Shown piece by piece: positions 1-12,900 of a stretch of 64,000 nucleotides of DNA. The first letter of the stretch is position 1, and every line of letters starts with the position of its first letter. This DNA is from Pterobdella sp. o SKG-2022 (Eukaryota; Annelida; Clitellata; Hirudinida; Piscicolidae). The DNA lies in contig OZ038320.1 in assembly GCA_964035795.1 (NCBI GenBank), positions 13,375,126-13,439,125 of the forward strand, read 5' to 3'. A program made the translations under genes and the position numbers. The notes under the pieces are model-generated. The model was not told where the DNA came from, made no database searches, and worked only from the letters and a program-made list of their open reading frames with translations.

Positions 1-135
1 ATATGGTAAAAGACATACATGGAATAGCAAAGAACAAGTTTAAGTGGTAAAATCCGTTGATGAGAGTATATTAAGAGCAGAAAAACGGATGTTTTGAATG
101 GTGGAAATACGAAAGAGTTGGACAAATTAGAGTTG

Positions 136-206
136 GCCCTTATAGCTCAGCGGTAGAGCATTAGACTAATTATCTAAAATTACAGGGTTCAATCCCGCGT
201 GGGCGA
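136..206 (+). pseudogene. Degenerate tRNA-like sequence (Ile-AAT-like anticodon arm)
   Basis: A tRNA-like order is visible: a box-A-like TAGCTCAGCGGTAGAGC, an anticodon stem TTAGA/TCTAA closing a 7-base loop with AAT at the anticodon place, and a box-B-like GGTTCAATCCC. The acceptor stem pairs only at its first four positions and the T stem has two mispairs, so this is more likely a tRNA pseudogene or the tRNA-derived head of a SINE than a working tRNA. A related copy lies at about 857-926. Confidence 0.5.
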
Positions 207-299
207 ACAATTAGCACTTGTGTTTTCGCTAAATTAAATTTGTACCAAGCGCTTTGATCTATAAGAAAAAGCGCTTTATGACAACCCTATTACATTACA

Positions 300-600
300 T
301 TGGATAATACTGTTGTTGAAGTTGTCAGACAAGGGAGTTTGAAATGGCTGGATCATGTTGTAAGAAAAAAGGATGATTATTTTGTTGAGCAGGCAAGAAG
401 GTTTGAGGTTGGAGGTACTAGAGGAAGAGGAAGGTCAAAGTTAGCTCAAAAAAGTATGATGAAAAATCTTTGTCATGAGCTTGGGTCAGGTTTTGAAGAT
501 GCTTCGAGTAGTGAAATAGAAAGAGAGGGTTAGGTCGTGGAAATAAGTCAGTGACTCCTTAGAAAAGGAAGATGCTGACTAATAAAATAATGGTGATAAC
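300..600 (+). mobile_element. LINE reverse-transcriptase C-terminal remnant
   Basis: The reading frame from 300 to 533 encodes the pattern KWLDHVVRKKDDYF followed by GGTRGRGRSK. This resembles the C-terminal tail of endonuclease/reverse-transcriptase proteins of animal non-LTR retrotransposons (a W-x-HV-R-K-D box, then a G-RGRGR-K segment). A stop follows, and the next codons look like continuing tail, so the copy is decayed. No RT catalytic YxDD box lies nearby, so only the 3' end of an element is present. Family resemblance is recalled, not searched. Confidence 0.55.
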
Positions 601-856
601 TTTTCCTGTGTTTCATAGGTCATGTAGCTTTTATCTAATCTTCATCAAGTTAACTTCACTCAAAGTGGGATGGCCTCTTGCCATGTGAATTCAAAAGTTT
701 CTTTTAATTATTTCTTTGTCTAAGACTTGTGAAAATTTCTTCAATTATTTTTTTTGGCATTTCTTTGATTATTATTATTAGTTGTGTCTCTTTATTTACA
801 ATAGTTATCTTCGAAATAAGGCTTTTGTTTAATTTCATTCCCAATTTAGATTTTAT

Positions 857-926
857 AGAATAGATCAGTTGGTAAAGAATTAGACTAATTATCTAAAGTA
901 ACCGGGGACAATCTCGCGCGGGGCGA
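857..926 (+). pseudogene. Second degenerate tRNA-like sequence
   Basis: It shares the anticodon arm TTAGACTAATTATCTAAA with the copy at 136-206 and retains a TAGATCAGTTGGTA box-A-like segment. The box B is damaged (GGGGACAATCTCG). The flanks differ from those of the first copy beyond the tRNA-like core. Two related copies about 720 bp apart suggest dispersal of a tRNA-derived repeat rather than two tRNA genes. Confidence 0.45.
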
Positions 927-1244
927 TAATTATCATTGTATACACAAGGAGTAGCGCCCTGTGAAACAGTTGTTGAGCTAACGAAACCCTAGTATGGGAC
1001 GACTAAAAGTCGATCTAAAAAAAACGAATAGCTGTGTGTGTTAGGTCAAAAAGACTTCAAAACTCTTATTTAGTGATGATTTACAGTTTAATTTCAGAGT
1101 ACTGCTATTTTTTTAGCTGTATTTTATATTTTGAATTTTTTCGTGGAAGGTTAGCTTAAGCTAGCTAAACTAGTCTCTTAGTAAATACTATAGAATACTT
1201 AACGTTACTTATTTATTTATTTTCATTTATTAAAACTTGTACCA

Positions 1245-1680
1245 GCCTTGATATTGAGTTGCATTGATAATAGAAACATTGTACTAATGGGATTACCCAA
1301 GTTACAAACCCAGAAAATCCAGTCCATAATTAACACGGCAGCCAGATTAATATCAGGAGCTAGAAAGTTTGATCGCATAATTTCTGTCTTAAAAGATTTA
1401 CACTGGCTTGAGATTGAAGATAGAATTCTATACAAAATGATATTACAAGTGCATAAATGTCTCAAAATGGAAAGTATTACTTGTTTCATCGAAAATATCA
1501 ACTGTGTCTTCATTGCCTGGAAAAAAAGGACTTAGATCGTAGAACACAATGGACATAGCAAGAGTAAGGGCAAAAACAAGATTTGAAGTGGCTGCACCAA
1601 TTCTTTGGAACAATCTCTCAAATCACCTCAAATCCATAACCTCCACAACATGTGCTTAAAAACTCATTTCATGATTAAGT
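1245..1680 (+). mobile_element. LINE reverse-transcriptase C-terminal fragment, frameshifted
   Basis: The frame at 1248-1535 contains GLPKLQTQKIQSIINTAARL, then ISGARKFDRI and VLKDLHWLEIEDRI. This is the thumb/C-terminal signature of CR1/Jockey-like LINE reverse transcriptases (consensus of the type GLP-Q--KLQ-VQNAAARL-----K-DHITP-L--LHWLPI--RI). After a frame change the pattern ARVRAKTRFEVAAPILWNNL and SNHLKSITS follows, matching the usual C-terminal R-----AAP-LWN-LP--L. Stop codons and the frameshift mark a dead copy. Confidence 0.8.
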
Positions 1681-2574
1681 GATACATAATTTCAGAATTT
1701 TTGTTTTCAAGTATTTATTTTATTTTTTGAAAATCAAATTGGTGGTAAGAAAGGTGTGAATGAAAGGAATGACAATTTCAACCACTATAATAATACTCGT
1801 TATTTGTTTTTTTAGTTAGTTAGTTTGTTTTTTTTGTTTCTTTGTTCATCTATCTCCTATATGTATTTTAAATGGCTCTTAATGCGCTTCTAGAGTAAGA
1901 TTATTTTTATCTATTTGCAATTTGATGTAGTCATCTTTTAGACCACAGTTTCAGTTTTCTTAGTGATTACATCTCCTTTCAGTGTGATACATAAATTTCA
2001 CATGACCAACATATTTTAAGTCATGTTATACGTTTTTTTCAAGCTTCCACCGATGAGTTTTAGAGTCTAATAAATTGTATGAAATAAATTTAAGAACTTT
2101 TAAGGATGGTGATCTGTGAAATGTCATTTTCGTTTGTTGTTGCTTTTGAAGATGAACCTAAATAGGCAAGCTATCGGCCAATTATCACTTCACCCTTCTA
2201 ATCCGTTAAATGTTTTATTATAAAAAAATTCTAAAGAATTTTGAGATATAATGAAGAAAGGTATGTTTTATCTAATAATTTTATATTGCCTGCAAGAATA
2301 CGAAACAATAAATCTTAATCAATATAATGAAAATCTAACAAAAAAACTCCAAGAACAATTTCAACAAGTATCCTTTTCTCCATCTTGGCATCCACTTTTT
2401 ACATTTCTTTTTGCATGAAGTACTCGGACCTTATCATGGCAGATTTAAAAATCATATTTCAGTACAAATTTATACACAATGTGAACAGAAATAATTTTAA
2501 AATTAGTTTTTTGAGCTGTTTGTTTTCTCATGAAAATATTTGTTTTGTAAATGTATTATGATTAACTCGATCTT

Positions 2575-2940
2575 TTAGAAGTTATTCATAATAACGCTAC
2601 ATTTTAATGATTTTTCTTGGGCAATTGAAAGTGAATAAAAAATACCATAAACAAGTCTTTTGGTAGTTAGTTGTTTTTTTTGTTTTATCTGTTTTTTGAG
2701 ACCATTCTCTTGGCTTGAAAGATTATTTTTTTTTGCTTTTTTTGATGATTTACTTTCTTTTTCATTTAGAACGTCTATATTCCATCCTTTCTTCTGAGGA
2801 GCTTCACAAAAAATTTTTATGCTCAAATCGATTCATATGCATTCGTTTATTTTTTTTATCTTCATGTAAGTTAGGAACATGCTCTATCTTTTTCATTAAG
2901 TTTTTAAGTGTCCTAGGATGTTTTCTTTGCTTTTGAAGAA
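2575..2940 (-). pseudogene. Coding-like remnant with a frameshift, unidentified
   Basis: Two adjacent minus-strand frames read as one lysine-rich, charged polypeptide if joined. The upstream frame (about 2940-2815) contains TLKNLMKKIEHVPNLHEDKK. The downstream frame (2575-2826) contains CEAPQKKGWNIDVLNEKES followed by KKAKKN and KKQIKQKKQ stretches. The frames overlap around 2815-2826 with no obvious splice site. It could be a decayed basic nuclear protein or retrocopy, or a chance A-rich frame. I do not recognise the family. Confidence 0.25.
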
Positions 2941-2976
2941 CTTTTGCAAAGAACTTGTACCAGCTTTGATAAGTAT

Positions 2977-3080
2977 GATACTTGAAAATGTTACTTTTTT
3001 ATCAAAAAGCTTTGTATCTTAATGAAATTTATCAGTCTTCTTAAAAAACGCATTATATTGTGGCTAGTGAAAAATCATTC
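2977..3080 (+). repeat. Dispersed repeat A, copy 1
   Basis: Shares with copies near 5261, 33811 and 45047 a core of TACTTGAAAATGTTAC, then an AAAGCTT-GTaTcTTAATaAA segment, then ATTGTGGCTAGTGAAAAATCA about 50 bases further on. All four are in the same orientation. The half-palindromic AAAGCTT core followed by AATAAA looks like the 3' end of a retroelement, but that is an inference. Confidence 0.6.
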
Positions 3081-3107
3081 AGTCAATGTAGAGTTCTTCA
3101 ATTTTGA

Positions 3108-3165
3108 CAAGATACAGCCCAAAGGATTACTGGAAAACAGGGAAAGGTTGTTTAGATTTTTAACT
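3108..3165 (+). repeat. Dispersed repeat C, copy 1
   Basis: The segment AGCCCAAAGGATTACTGG, then AAAACAGGGAAAGGTTGTTTA, closely matches AGCCCAAAGGAATACTGG, then AGAACAGGGAAGGGTGTTTA, at about 11656-11702. In both places the sequence sits close to a repeat-A-type motif, so A and C may be parts of one longer element. Confidence 0.5.
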
Positions 3166-3678
3166 TGAAAAGGTATCAGCCCCACAAACTAGTAGGCCTA
3201 AATACTAGGGCGCTAAGTAGGTCCCTTTTAACGCCATACCCCACTTTCATTTTATTGTTGCCATCAAAGTGAAAAACTGGAAAATATGGCTTTTTATTCT
3301 GTCGAACAACTTTCATTCTATTTTACCACACATTTCCAAAGCCCCCATTATCCTTACAAATGATTTGAACTGTAGATCTTTACAATCAACATCAGTTATT
3401 CTTCGATTTGATTTCAACTTTGTTTTTCTATTTGATATTGTAAACTATTTTAAACAATAATATCTTGTTTTTCAGGTCTTGCATGCTTTGTTTTATTTCT
3501 TGTATTCTCTTGCGCTCATATACTAACCTTCCAAAGCCTATTCTGAATTTATTTTTTGAGATTTTTCCGAAATCTTATTTTGTGAAGTTTTTGAATTTCA
3601 TCTTTTAATAAAAACAAGCACTTTTGCAAGTTACTTTAAAAGCTTCATACAAATCTGGTGTAAAAAAAAACAAAAAAA

Positions 3679-3752
3679 GTATTTATTAACTTAAATTCAC
3701 TTGACAATGTAGGATTTTCATACAAAAAGCAGTGAATTAAGTTAATAAATAC
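3679..3752. repeat. Short inverted repeat (hairpin) beyond SMARCAL1 stop
   Basis: The left arm at 3679-3701 (GTATTTATTAACTTAAATT plus CACT) is complementary to the right arm at 3731-3752 with a single one-base indel, around a 29-base loop. It lies about 190 bp beyond the stop codon of the minus-strand SMARCAL1 gene. It could be a small MITE-like element or a 3'-end hairpin; nothing in the sequence decides between these. Confidence 0.6.
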
Positions 3753-3941
3753 ATTATTTGTTTCCCTGATTATTTGATTTAAGCTATTCTACGTCATCGA
3801 ATATATACTCAATGACGAATATAAATAGAGAAGGGTTCTTGGTGACTATCGTTAAGAACACAATAACATACGATAACTATTATTATTGGAAGTGAAATTC
3901 ATGCAAGTGTTTTATTAAAGTATTCAAAACATTTACAAGAA

Positions 3942-6900
3942 CTAATTGAATCGAGCTTTTTTCAAGTTATTTGAATTGACATAGTCACGACAAATGTTTT
4001 CAGAGAATTCATTGGAGCAACTGTCATTGAAGTCATTGAAAAGATTATCATCAGCATCCGACCAAACACTATTTTTACTTTGATTCACGTTGAGATTTTC
4101 AGCGTTATCAAAATTATTCTCAGTATAAGTGTCGGTTTTATCTAGATTGTCCATGCTTAAGAGAAGGTCGTTGTCAATACCATCACTGTCGTTTGAAAAA
4201 TTCTTTTGATCTTTGCTCCAATATGAATCCAATGTTTTGGTAGAAGTCTGAATAAAAAATATAGATAGATAGACATAGACAGATAGATAGATACAGATAA
4301 ATAGATAGATAGATAGCTAATCATTCACCAACTTTACTATGAGTAGTATCAGCTTTACTGAAATTTCCATTGGACAACCCTGCCTTGCTCAGCAGCTCAA
4401 GTTTGTTTTTTACCATCACCCTTGAAATTGAATACTTTTGTCAAGTAGTAATACCAATTTTTAAAAAAGATGAAAGTATAAATAGAGTCTATTCATCACA
4501 GCTAATTTATAGAAAAGTTTTAATTAAAAGAACTAATGAACATGCATTGGAAATGTCAATAAATTAATAAAATCCCACTACACACAACCATAGCACTTTT
4601 TAGAGACATTTCAATGTAATTTCAGAAATTAATTTTCCAAAATTTTTACAAAAGTGGAAGTTTTTATAAAATACGTTTACTTAAATAAATAATTTTTCGA
4701 TAAGTTCAGCCTTATCATAAGACATAAGCCCAATGTTTCATAACTCCTACTTTTGATGTAAGAATTTTGAAAAATACAGCAAAGAACTTTTTCAAAAAGC
4801 ATCTATACATTTTTGATTAGTATTTCATTGGAAATTTTCAAAATGAAAGTTTTCAAATGAATTTATTTCCTGGGCATAGCGTTAAACTGAACCGAAGATA
4901 GCGTCTCTAAATTGAGACTGCTTTCCTGTTACAACCTAGATTACAGTAGACTTCATTAGCGGGTATCGAAAAAATGATATTCTGATATCGTTGTCATTTG
5001 GCTCGGCGGATCTTTATTTTTGTTGACAACTGCAAGGCAAACTGCCCAAGTGTGGAAACGGCGGATCTTGAATTCGATAATTTCAAGTTGGACGTGAGCT
5101 CGAGCTGACAGTTTATAAAAATTTGTCCCAAACAAAATGTATTTTTTTAATAAATTACTCTATTGTAGTATCAATAATCTAGACCGACTGCTGTCAACCC
5201 CAGTTACTGGCACATGTTCAGCAGTATAATCTAATAAGATTTTATTATTTTAAAAAACTAAGATACTTGAAAATGTTACTTTGTTAACAAAAAGCTTCGT
5301 ATCTTAATAAATTAACCAGTGTCCTGAAATTATATTCATTTTAAGGTTTGGCTTTTGAAAAAATCATTATAAAATATAAGTATTATAAATTATTTTTAAT
5401 TTTTGTCATGAAACCTGTAATGAATCTGAAAACTACACTAATTTAAAGTTAAGAAAAAAATGAGACAATTACTAATGGCAAGAATGATTCCTAATTTGAA
5501 ATAATAATGATGAAGAAGGAATTTTATAATTAACAGTAAGCCTGCTCACCACACATAGTCGTCGGAAGTGTTCTTGGCAGCCAAGTACTGTATCGTCACT
5601 GAGTTCTTCTGACCTTTGTACCATCATTTAAGTGCTTTGTCATACGTATTTATAATAATGTTTCTTTGAAACATTATTGATATTTCATTTTGATATCAGT
5701 TTTTCAGAGACATCGTATGTTTTTCATAAACTTGAATTTTATTTTTTTTCCCAATTATGAATTTTTTGAAAACACATGTATTCAATAATAATGGACTAAA
5801 GTTTCGATAAGTAAAACCTCATCATTATTCATTAGCTGATGTATTATAAAAGTTTTTCCTTTAAAATTTTTCATAATTTGAAGAAACTCTATGAAAATCA
5901 ACATTATGACCACCTACCTATTCTGTGAACCCGATCTTCAGCTTGAACTAGCACCTGCCATCAACATATTACCCATATTAAAGTCTGTAAAGTCTTGTAA
6001 TTTAACTATTTGTTACTAATGATTGAAATGATCAAAATCTGCTAAAAATGTTGTTTCGAAATAGAATAATCTCTAGAGACAGATGCAATAGTGTGAGTGA
6101 AGCAAACACATACCCCAGGGTTCCAAAAGAGTTCAGCGAAGACCACCAGGCTTGCCGATGAAAGGTTAATTCCTAGTGATTTTATAAACTCTTTCAAAGA
6201 TGCATCAAAAATATGGAAAAGAAGTTCCTCATGTCGTTAAGGATATTATTAGTTTAAGTTTATTTATTCCCATTTATGTACTTTTTTAATCAAAGCTGAA
6301 TTCATTGGGGTAAAATATTTTAAAGATTTTTAAATGGTAACATTATAACTAAAAACAAATGAACAACAAAAAAATGAGTCATATTGCTAATGTGTAAACA
6401 AGGGCTGAAATTGTTGCATTGTTATATGATAAAGTAGATGAAGGGAAACTTACCAGCGTTAGCTGCTAGGATGCTTAGAACGGCTATTTTGACGTCTGTA
6501 TTTGTTTGGAATTTCTGTAAATTATTAAATATTAACAGTTGATATATTTTTTTTCATTAATGATACCAGCAACCTATGAAAACTATCTAAAAAGATGATC
6601 AAAAATAGTTCAACTCAAAGAATACTTCAACAATTCAGTGGTATCGAGGGTAATGTTGATAGAAACACAAAAGACCACCTTGCAGAAATAATTCCTCTGT
6701 TCTGCTTTAGTTTTACCATCAATCCTTATGTAAGCGTAGGAGTTCTGTGGTAGTTTTTGCAACATTGCCATCATATTCAGAAAACATTATCATAAGCAAA
6801 AGCTTTTAACAAAAATAGCTTTTGAAATATTTTAATTTCAACAAACAATTAATAAATATAATGAAAAACAACAGTTATAAATAATAAAACTAGTAAAATA

Positions 6901-9900
6901 TATGGAAAGACTGTCATAACGATGATGACGGTGCATAAAATGGATTCAACAGCACGAAACACAGACCTTCTTAGCGACCTCTTCCAAAGCATCCAGCATG
7001 TTTTGGTGGTGAGCAAATATCAAAAACTTCTTGCCATTCTCCAAAAGGTCCAACGTGTAGTCACTGTTCAAATGATACTCCAATCAAATATTATTTGTAC
7101 TATTATGGATATCAATGTTGTAAGTAAATGGGTAAAAATTGGATTTATAAGTATATAAATTTCCATATTATTTTTAGTACTCTAGTGGCTTTGAAGACTT
7201 GGTCAGTCTCCTGCCACTATGATGATGTTCATTTGTTTGTATGGAATGATACAAATGAAACTATGAATTATAATAAAAATTACTATTTTAATTTTTCAAA
7301 CCAAACAATATTTTTATGTGCACTTGATAATGTGAGAAAAGCTTCGTGGACTGAAACTTTGAAAAGTATTTTCATTTGAATAAGCATGCAGTAAAAATAA
7401 AAAACAGCAATATGTAGGATAGACATCAATAAAGCAACTTAGTTAAATAAATTAAATTTAGAACAAAAACAAAAAATTTAATTTGTTTAAATAACCATGA
7501 CACCAATAGTTAATATATGATGAAAATAATGCTTAATAATTTGATTTATTAAATTTTTATTTATTGTTTTAGTTTTATTTATTTGAATTTAGCTGATTTT
7601 TCACAGTAGCAATTGTGCCGTTGTTTTTATAACTCGATAATTTGAATAAAATTCATCACTATAAGTACAAGTCAAATAGACACTTTTCAATGTTATTTTG
7701 CGCATATTCCCATTCACGTTCATTTATGAAAACCCTAATACATCGCAAGATTATGCTTTGAGCACAAACAAGTTGAGATTAAAAGTGTATTCCTAACTAC
7801 AACAAAATACTTTATGAATAAAATCATTTATTATATTAAACCAAAAAGATGGGTTTTCAGGCCAGTGAGTTCAACGACCAACTGCATACAAATTGCAATC
7901 ATAAAAAGTATAACAATGATTCTGCCTACCACACTGCCTTGATCTTAGCCTCGGCAGTCTGATGGAAGAAATCCAGTAGGTTCTCTCTGACCACCCTCTG
8001 TCAATACAATACAATTTCAAATAAGATTTTAGTGGCAGAAGTTTTTAGGCCACATAACACAACATATTGTAAGTGATTTCCATGCTAATGTTTGTTCACT
8101 AATGTTGAATTCAAATCAAATCAATTACGAGTATGATTATAGTGGCATCAACTTCAAGAGTTTCTAGACCACTGAGTATTATGAACTTTGAATCCAATGT
8201 AATGTAATGTAAGCTTTCATAGATATGAAAATTTTAACAAGGATTATGCAAATATAACTGAATAAAAAGAACAGAAAAATAAGATCATATGAAAAAAAGG
8301 TCTGTCGTTTGAAACAAAACCAACCATAACATTACTTATATGAATGAAATTTAGAAAACTGAGTTGATTTTATTAATGTATTATTCTTAATTAAATCTGT
8401 GATAATAAACAAAAAAATATGCAAATAAAACTTTAAATAAAGAAAATTGAGCAATCAAAAATTAATTAGTTTTTTTTGGCAAAAAATAAAGGAATGAAAA
8501 CAGATTTGACATTACCTTTATGAAATTATTTTCAAAAAAACTACATGTAACTTGAATCACGTACATTGCAACATGTTTCTAAGGTTATCACATACCTTGC
8601 TTTTGTCCATCGTGTTTTTCGCTTCTTTCATTTGTCGGTTGATCTGATAAAATAGAAATTGAATATCGATAATAATTTTTTATATCAGCTTCGTTCAAAA
8701 GCACCACATACATGCTTTTCTTTTTCATCACATACAACTCAACACCAATGAATTGTGAAAAACCTACAACTATGATAGAACTTACGAAAATGTTTAATAA
8801 CGCGATTCAAAGTATCATAAAATTAATCTTTCAAATTACTTTAACACTGTCTTCCCCCAACATCACCACCGTCCTATACTTGCTGGGCAGTTGGGACAAC
8901 ACGAGACTCTTCATACGCCTTCGAAAGATTAATATGAAGTATAATAATTGAGATTCCAAACGATATCTTCATCAACCATTCACACAACTACCATTGATAG
9001 ATCCATCCATCATCCCACCTAATCATGTACTTTTCTTCCATCAGTAACTTGAGTTCTGTTAAGTTCGAAGATCCACTAAAGTCCCACCCCCATGGACACT
9101 GAAGTTGGCGGTAAGAGTGAGTCAGTCGTTGTGCAATTGTATCATTATTGCTACACTTACCACTGACTAGACTTTGAATTTGAAATCCATTATTTAAACT
9201 ATTTATACTTCATTGCATATTATCAGTATTTATTGTTATTTTCATTGCATGCAGCCTCAATACCTCTCTGCCATTGCAGTACCTCAAGCCATACTCCATG
9301 AAGTTAGAGAACGTCTGTAGTCGTTTTGACAAGTGAATAGGTTTTTCAAAAATATAAATGCTTAAAACACTATAATAATTGGGTCAAAACTTGTAAAAAA
9401 TAAGTAAAGAACTCATTGCAATATATTCCATGAGAAAACATCACACAGAGAGATAATTGGTAAAATAAACATAAAAATGATGATTCAACTAGTTAGAAAA
9501 AAAATAATGAGAATATACTCATAAAAAAACACAATAAGAAAATAAACAGTAAAAGTCAGAGATAAAAACTGAAACATACAAACAATGGAATACAATACTG
9601 AAGAAGAGATATTAACAATAGGGTCAACGGCAGAGAGCTGTGAAAAAAGTTCAGATGGACGAGACAGGGCGGGCGTGCCTGAAAGCAGAAGGGCCCTCTT
9701 GCTTTGCTGCAAATGTACGGTTTTGTGTAGGTTCTATTAAGAAAATTGATGTATTCAATATTTAATAACTTTTAGCTATAGTTTGTCTTAAGTTACACAA
9801 CTGCCTTATATATAGCTGCACATATAAACACATAAAAAATATGTTGGGTAATTGTAAAGCATATAATGGGACTGAAAGTGTGTTGAAGGATGAGGAATGC

Positions 9901-12900
9901 ACCTTGAGGATAGGCAAGGCACTCTTGGTCCTGGCTGTTTTGCCGTTCTTGAGGCAGTGTGACTCGTCCTGTCGTTAATAATGATCTAATGTGTAGTTAA
10001 AAAGTAAGTGAGGTAGAAACTATGTAAAATATGTAGTATGTTAAGTTTAATGATAAATTTATAAACACAGTTATATTATCCAATGAGTAGAAATGAGTTT
10101 AATGTGATAAAAAATTTAAATCTTAAATTACAGTCATTTAAGATTGAATAAATTCCTTTTAAATGCCTATTTTTGCTTTATTAACAATTGGTACATCTAT
10201 TTATTTATTGTGAGCAATCCAAAAAAGATCACAGAAATGAATGTTTAACTATAATAAACATATAATATCATCCGTATTATGGAACCTGATGGAGCCACTA
10301 GATTGGACTTCATATCAAACGCATCAACAACTACATAATATTATACCAATGCAAATGCTTACGGATATGACGACGTTGAAATTCCTTTTGATGAGTTTTG
10401 CATGCATTCTGAGAGTTTCGAATAATATGCGTCAGATTTTATAATAGAATTAGTTCTATTTTATTATGTTATCAATTCTCAAAAAATAAGTTAAATTTGA
10501 AATACGAACTTGATTCAAACTTCAACTTGGAAATCGTATAATATTGATTTAGATAAAAATAAGCTTATCAAATATTCTATTATCTCTTATAAAAAAGTGA
10601 AATATTTATGTTTAGGAGATTTAACATAAGATAACTTCAACCTACTTATATTTTGAAACCTTATTTCGGAACAATCAACTATTAAATAGTCTTTTGAGTA
10701 ATAACTTATATACCATTTGAACAATATAGATTCAAATGAAAAACTAAACTATAACACGAATTTTACTGTTAATCCCCAATAATTTTACACATTGCTATAT
10801 AAACTTCATATTATAAATGCAAACAGCCTAAATTAATTCAGAGCAGTGTCATCTCATTAGGTGGAAACACCATTTGCGGATAATTAGATTACTTGGTTAA
10901 GAGATCATAGCCGATGATGACAACGTTGGCATCCCGCCAATGAGAATCCGTGCACTTCTCAAGCACAGATATGTCGCAGTCGTTGAGGGTTGAAGGCAAC
11001 CATCGCAGTAGTTGCTTGGGAGGAATAATAGTGGTGATTGAATGGGTGCAAGAACATTAATAATAAAGTTGGTGGAAGGTTGATGGTACTGTGGGTTGGA
11101 TGGTTGTTATGCATGAAAAGCATGTGGCATGTAATATTCAATCACCTTAGTTGAAAAATAATGGAAGCAAGTGGTCATTTAATTTTTAACATAAATAAAA
11201 GTTTGAATAAACTCAGATTTTCTATTATTCATATAACTTAAAAAGATAATTTTTAAAAGATTGTACAACTACAGTCTAAATAACTAGACTCCATTTAACG
11301 TATTAAACAGCATGTGCTTCATGAATGAGTACTTGAAGATGTGATCGAGTGTGCTCACCTGTTTCCAAGAGTGCTTCACTGAAGATGGACACATCACCAG
11401 CAGAGGCCAGTCCTGCAGGCATCATTATAATTCGTGAGTCTATTATTATTTATATACGCTTTTTTTTCATTATCCCCATGTTCTGCCGTGTAGGTTAAGA
11501 AACTACCCTAGCTTCGACACCAGGCTGTTAGTGTTAGTCCTAAGATGTTTCTTTGTATATTAAAAACTTGTCTTAGGAACCTAGCCTGATGAGAGCAGAC
11601 TGATGAAACAGTCTGTGTGGGGTCCTCCAAAAAAATTATCTTGAAACAAGATAAAATTAGTAAGCCCAAAGGAATACTGGAGAACAGGGAAGGGTGTTTA
11701 AATTTGTACCCTGAAAAAAACACTAAGGTTTATTGAGAAACTTAATACACGAAGCTTTTCGTAAGAGTATCTTACATTATCTAGTTGTTGTCCACTAGAT
11801 AATGTAAGATACTCTTACGAAAAGCTTCATGTATTAAGTTTCTCAATAAATCTTAGTGTTTGTTTCTATTGAAATGCTGATAATTTCTCATTATCCTCAC
11901 AACAGTAAAAGTTTAAAACGACAAAAAAATGATTCAAATGAATTATTCCATCAACTCCAACCAACCTTCATGTAGTATCTAGCCACGCAGATGGCCTGCA
12001 GTGTCTTGCCCAGACCCATGTCATCCCCTATCAACATTTTGCCACCATTCTTGATGCAGAACCTTCAAGTTTTTATCTTGTTTGATACATGATGTCTTTA
12101 AAGAATGTCTTGATATTTGTGTTGTATTGTTTTATGAAAATGTATTTTCTTATTAATTTGGCCATAGAGAAACATAAAGAATATAAAAAATTCAAATTAA
12201 ATTGATTCTTTCAAATGGATCATCAAGTTAGATAGATATTTGAGTTGACAAAAAACACATAAGCATTTATACACCCTTGTATTAAATTGAAGTTCAGCTT
12301 AGAGTAATATAACCCAGTATGATAAATGCTTTGATGAATGATAACTAACTTTTGTGCTTTCCTTCCATCTCTCCACAGAAGAGAGTGATATATTGAATTA
12401 AAATAAAAAAATTAACACTTTGAGACCAACATCTAAATATCATTTAATCATAGAAACTACAACGTACTCCACTCCTTCCTTTTGGAAAGGTAGCAGTGAT
12501 GATTTAAGTTCATCATCAACTTCTGATAGGTCTATTGATGCATTGTTGTTGTTATTTTTGATGTTATTATTGTTGTTGGTGAAGATTTTGTGTCCAAAAG
12601 CCTTGAGAATGATGTTTGGAAGTTCTTGCAGTTTCACAACTTCCTTCTGTTTGAGTTGGATATCTGTTCCTGGTTTAATAGAAAATAAAAACACTAAAAA
12701 TATTAATATTTGAATTAATTTACAAAAATAATAATTTTTAAAATGTTGCAAACCTTTTTAAAATTTTAGATCACATCAAATGATATAGACCAACATTGTA
12801 TTAAAAATCATTCATTTGAGGAAAACCAACAGAAAATATTCACTTCATTACTTGATTTAAGCTTTTTTATTTAAATCATTGGTTTGATTAATAAAAAATT

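Noticed and set aside
11580..11625. Hammerhead ribozyme suggested by CTGATGAGAG and GAAA
   Set aside because: The GAAA lies in the loop of the CAGACTG/CAGTCTG hairpin rather than after stem II, and no third stem with the cleavage site could be drawn.
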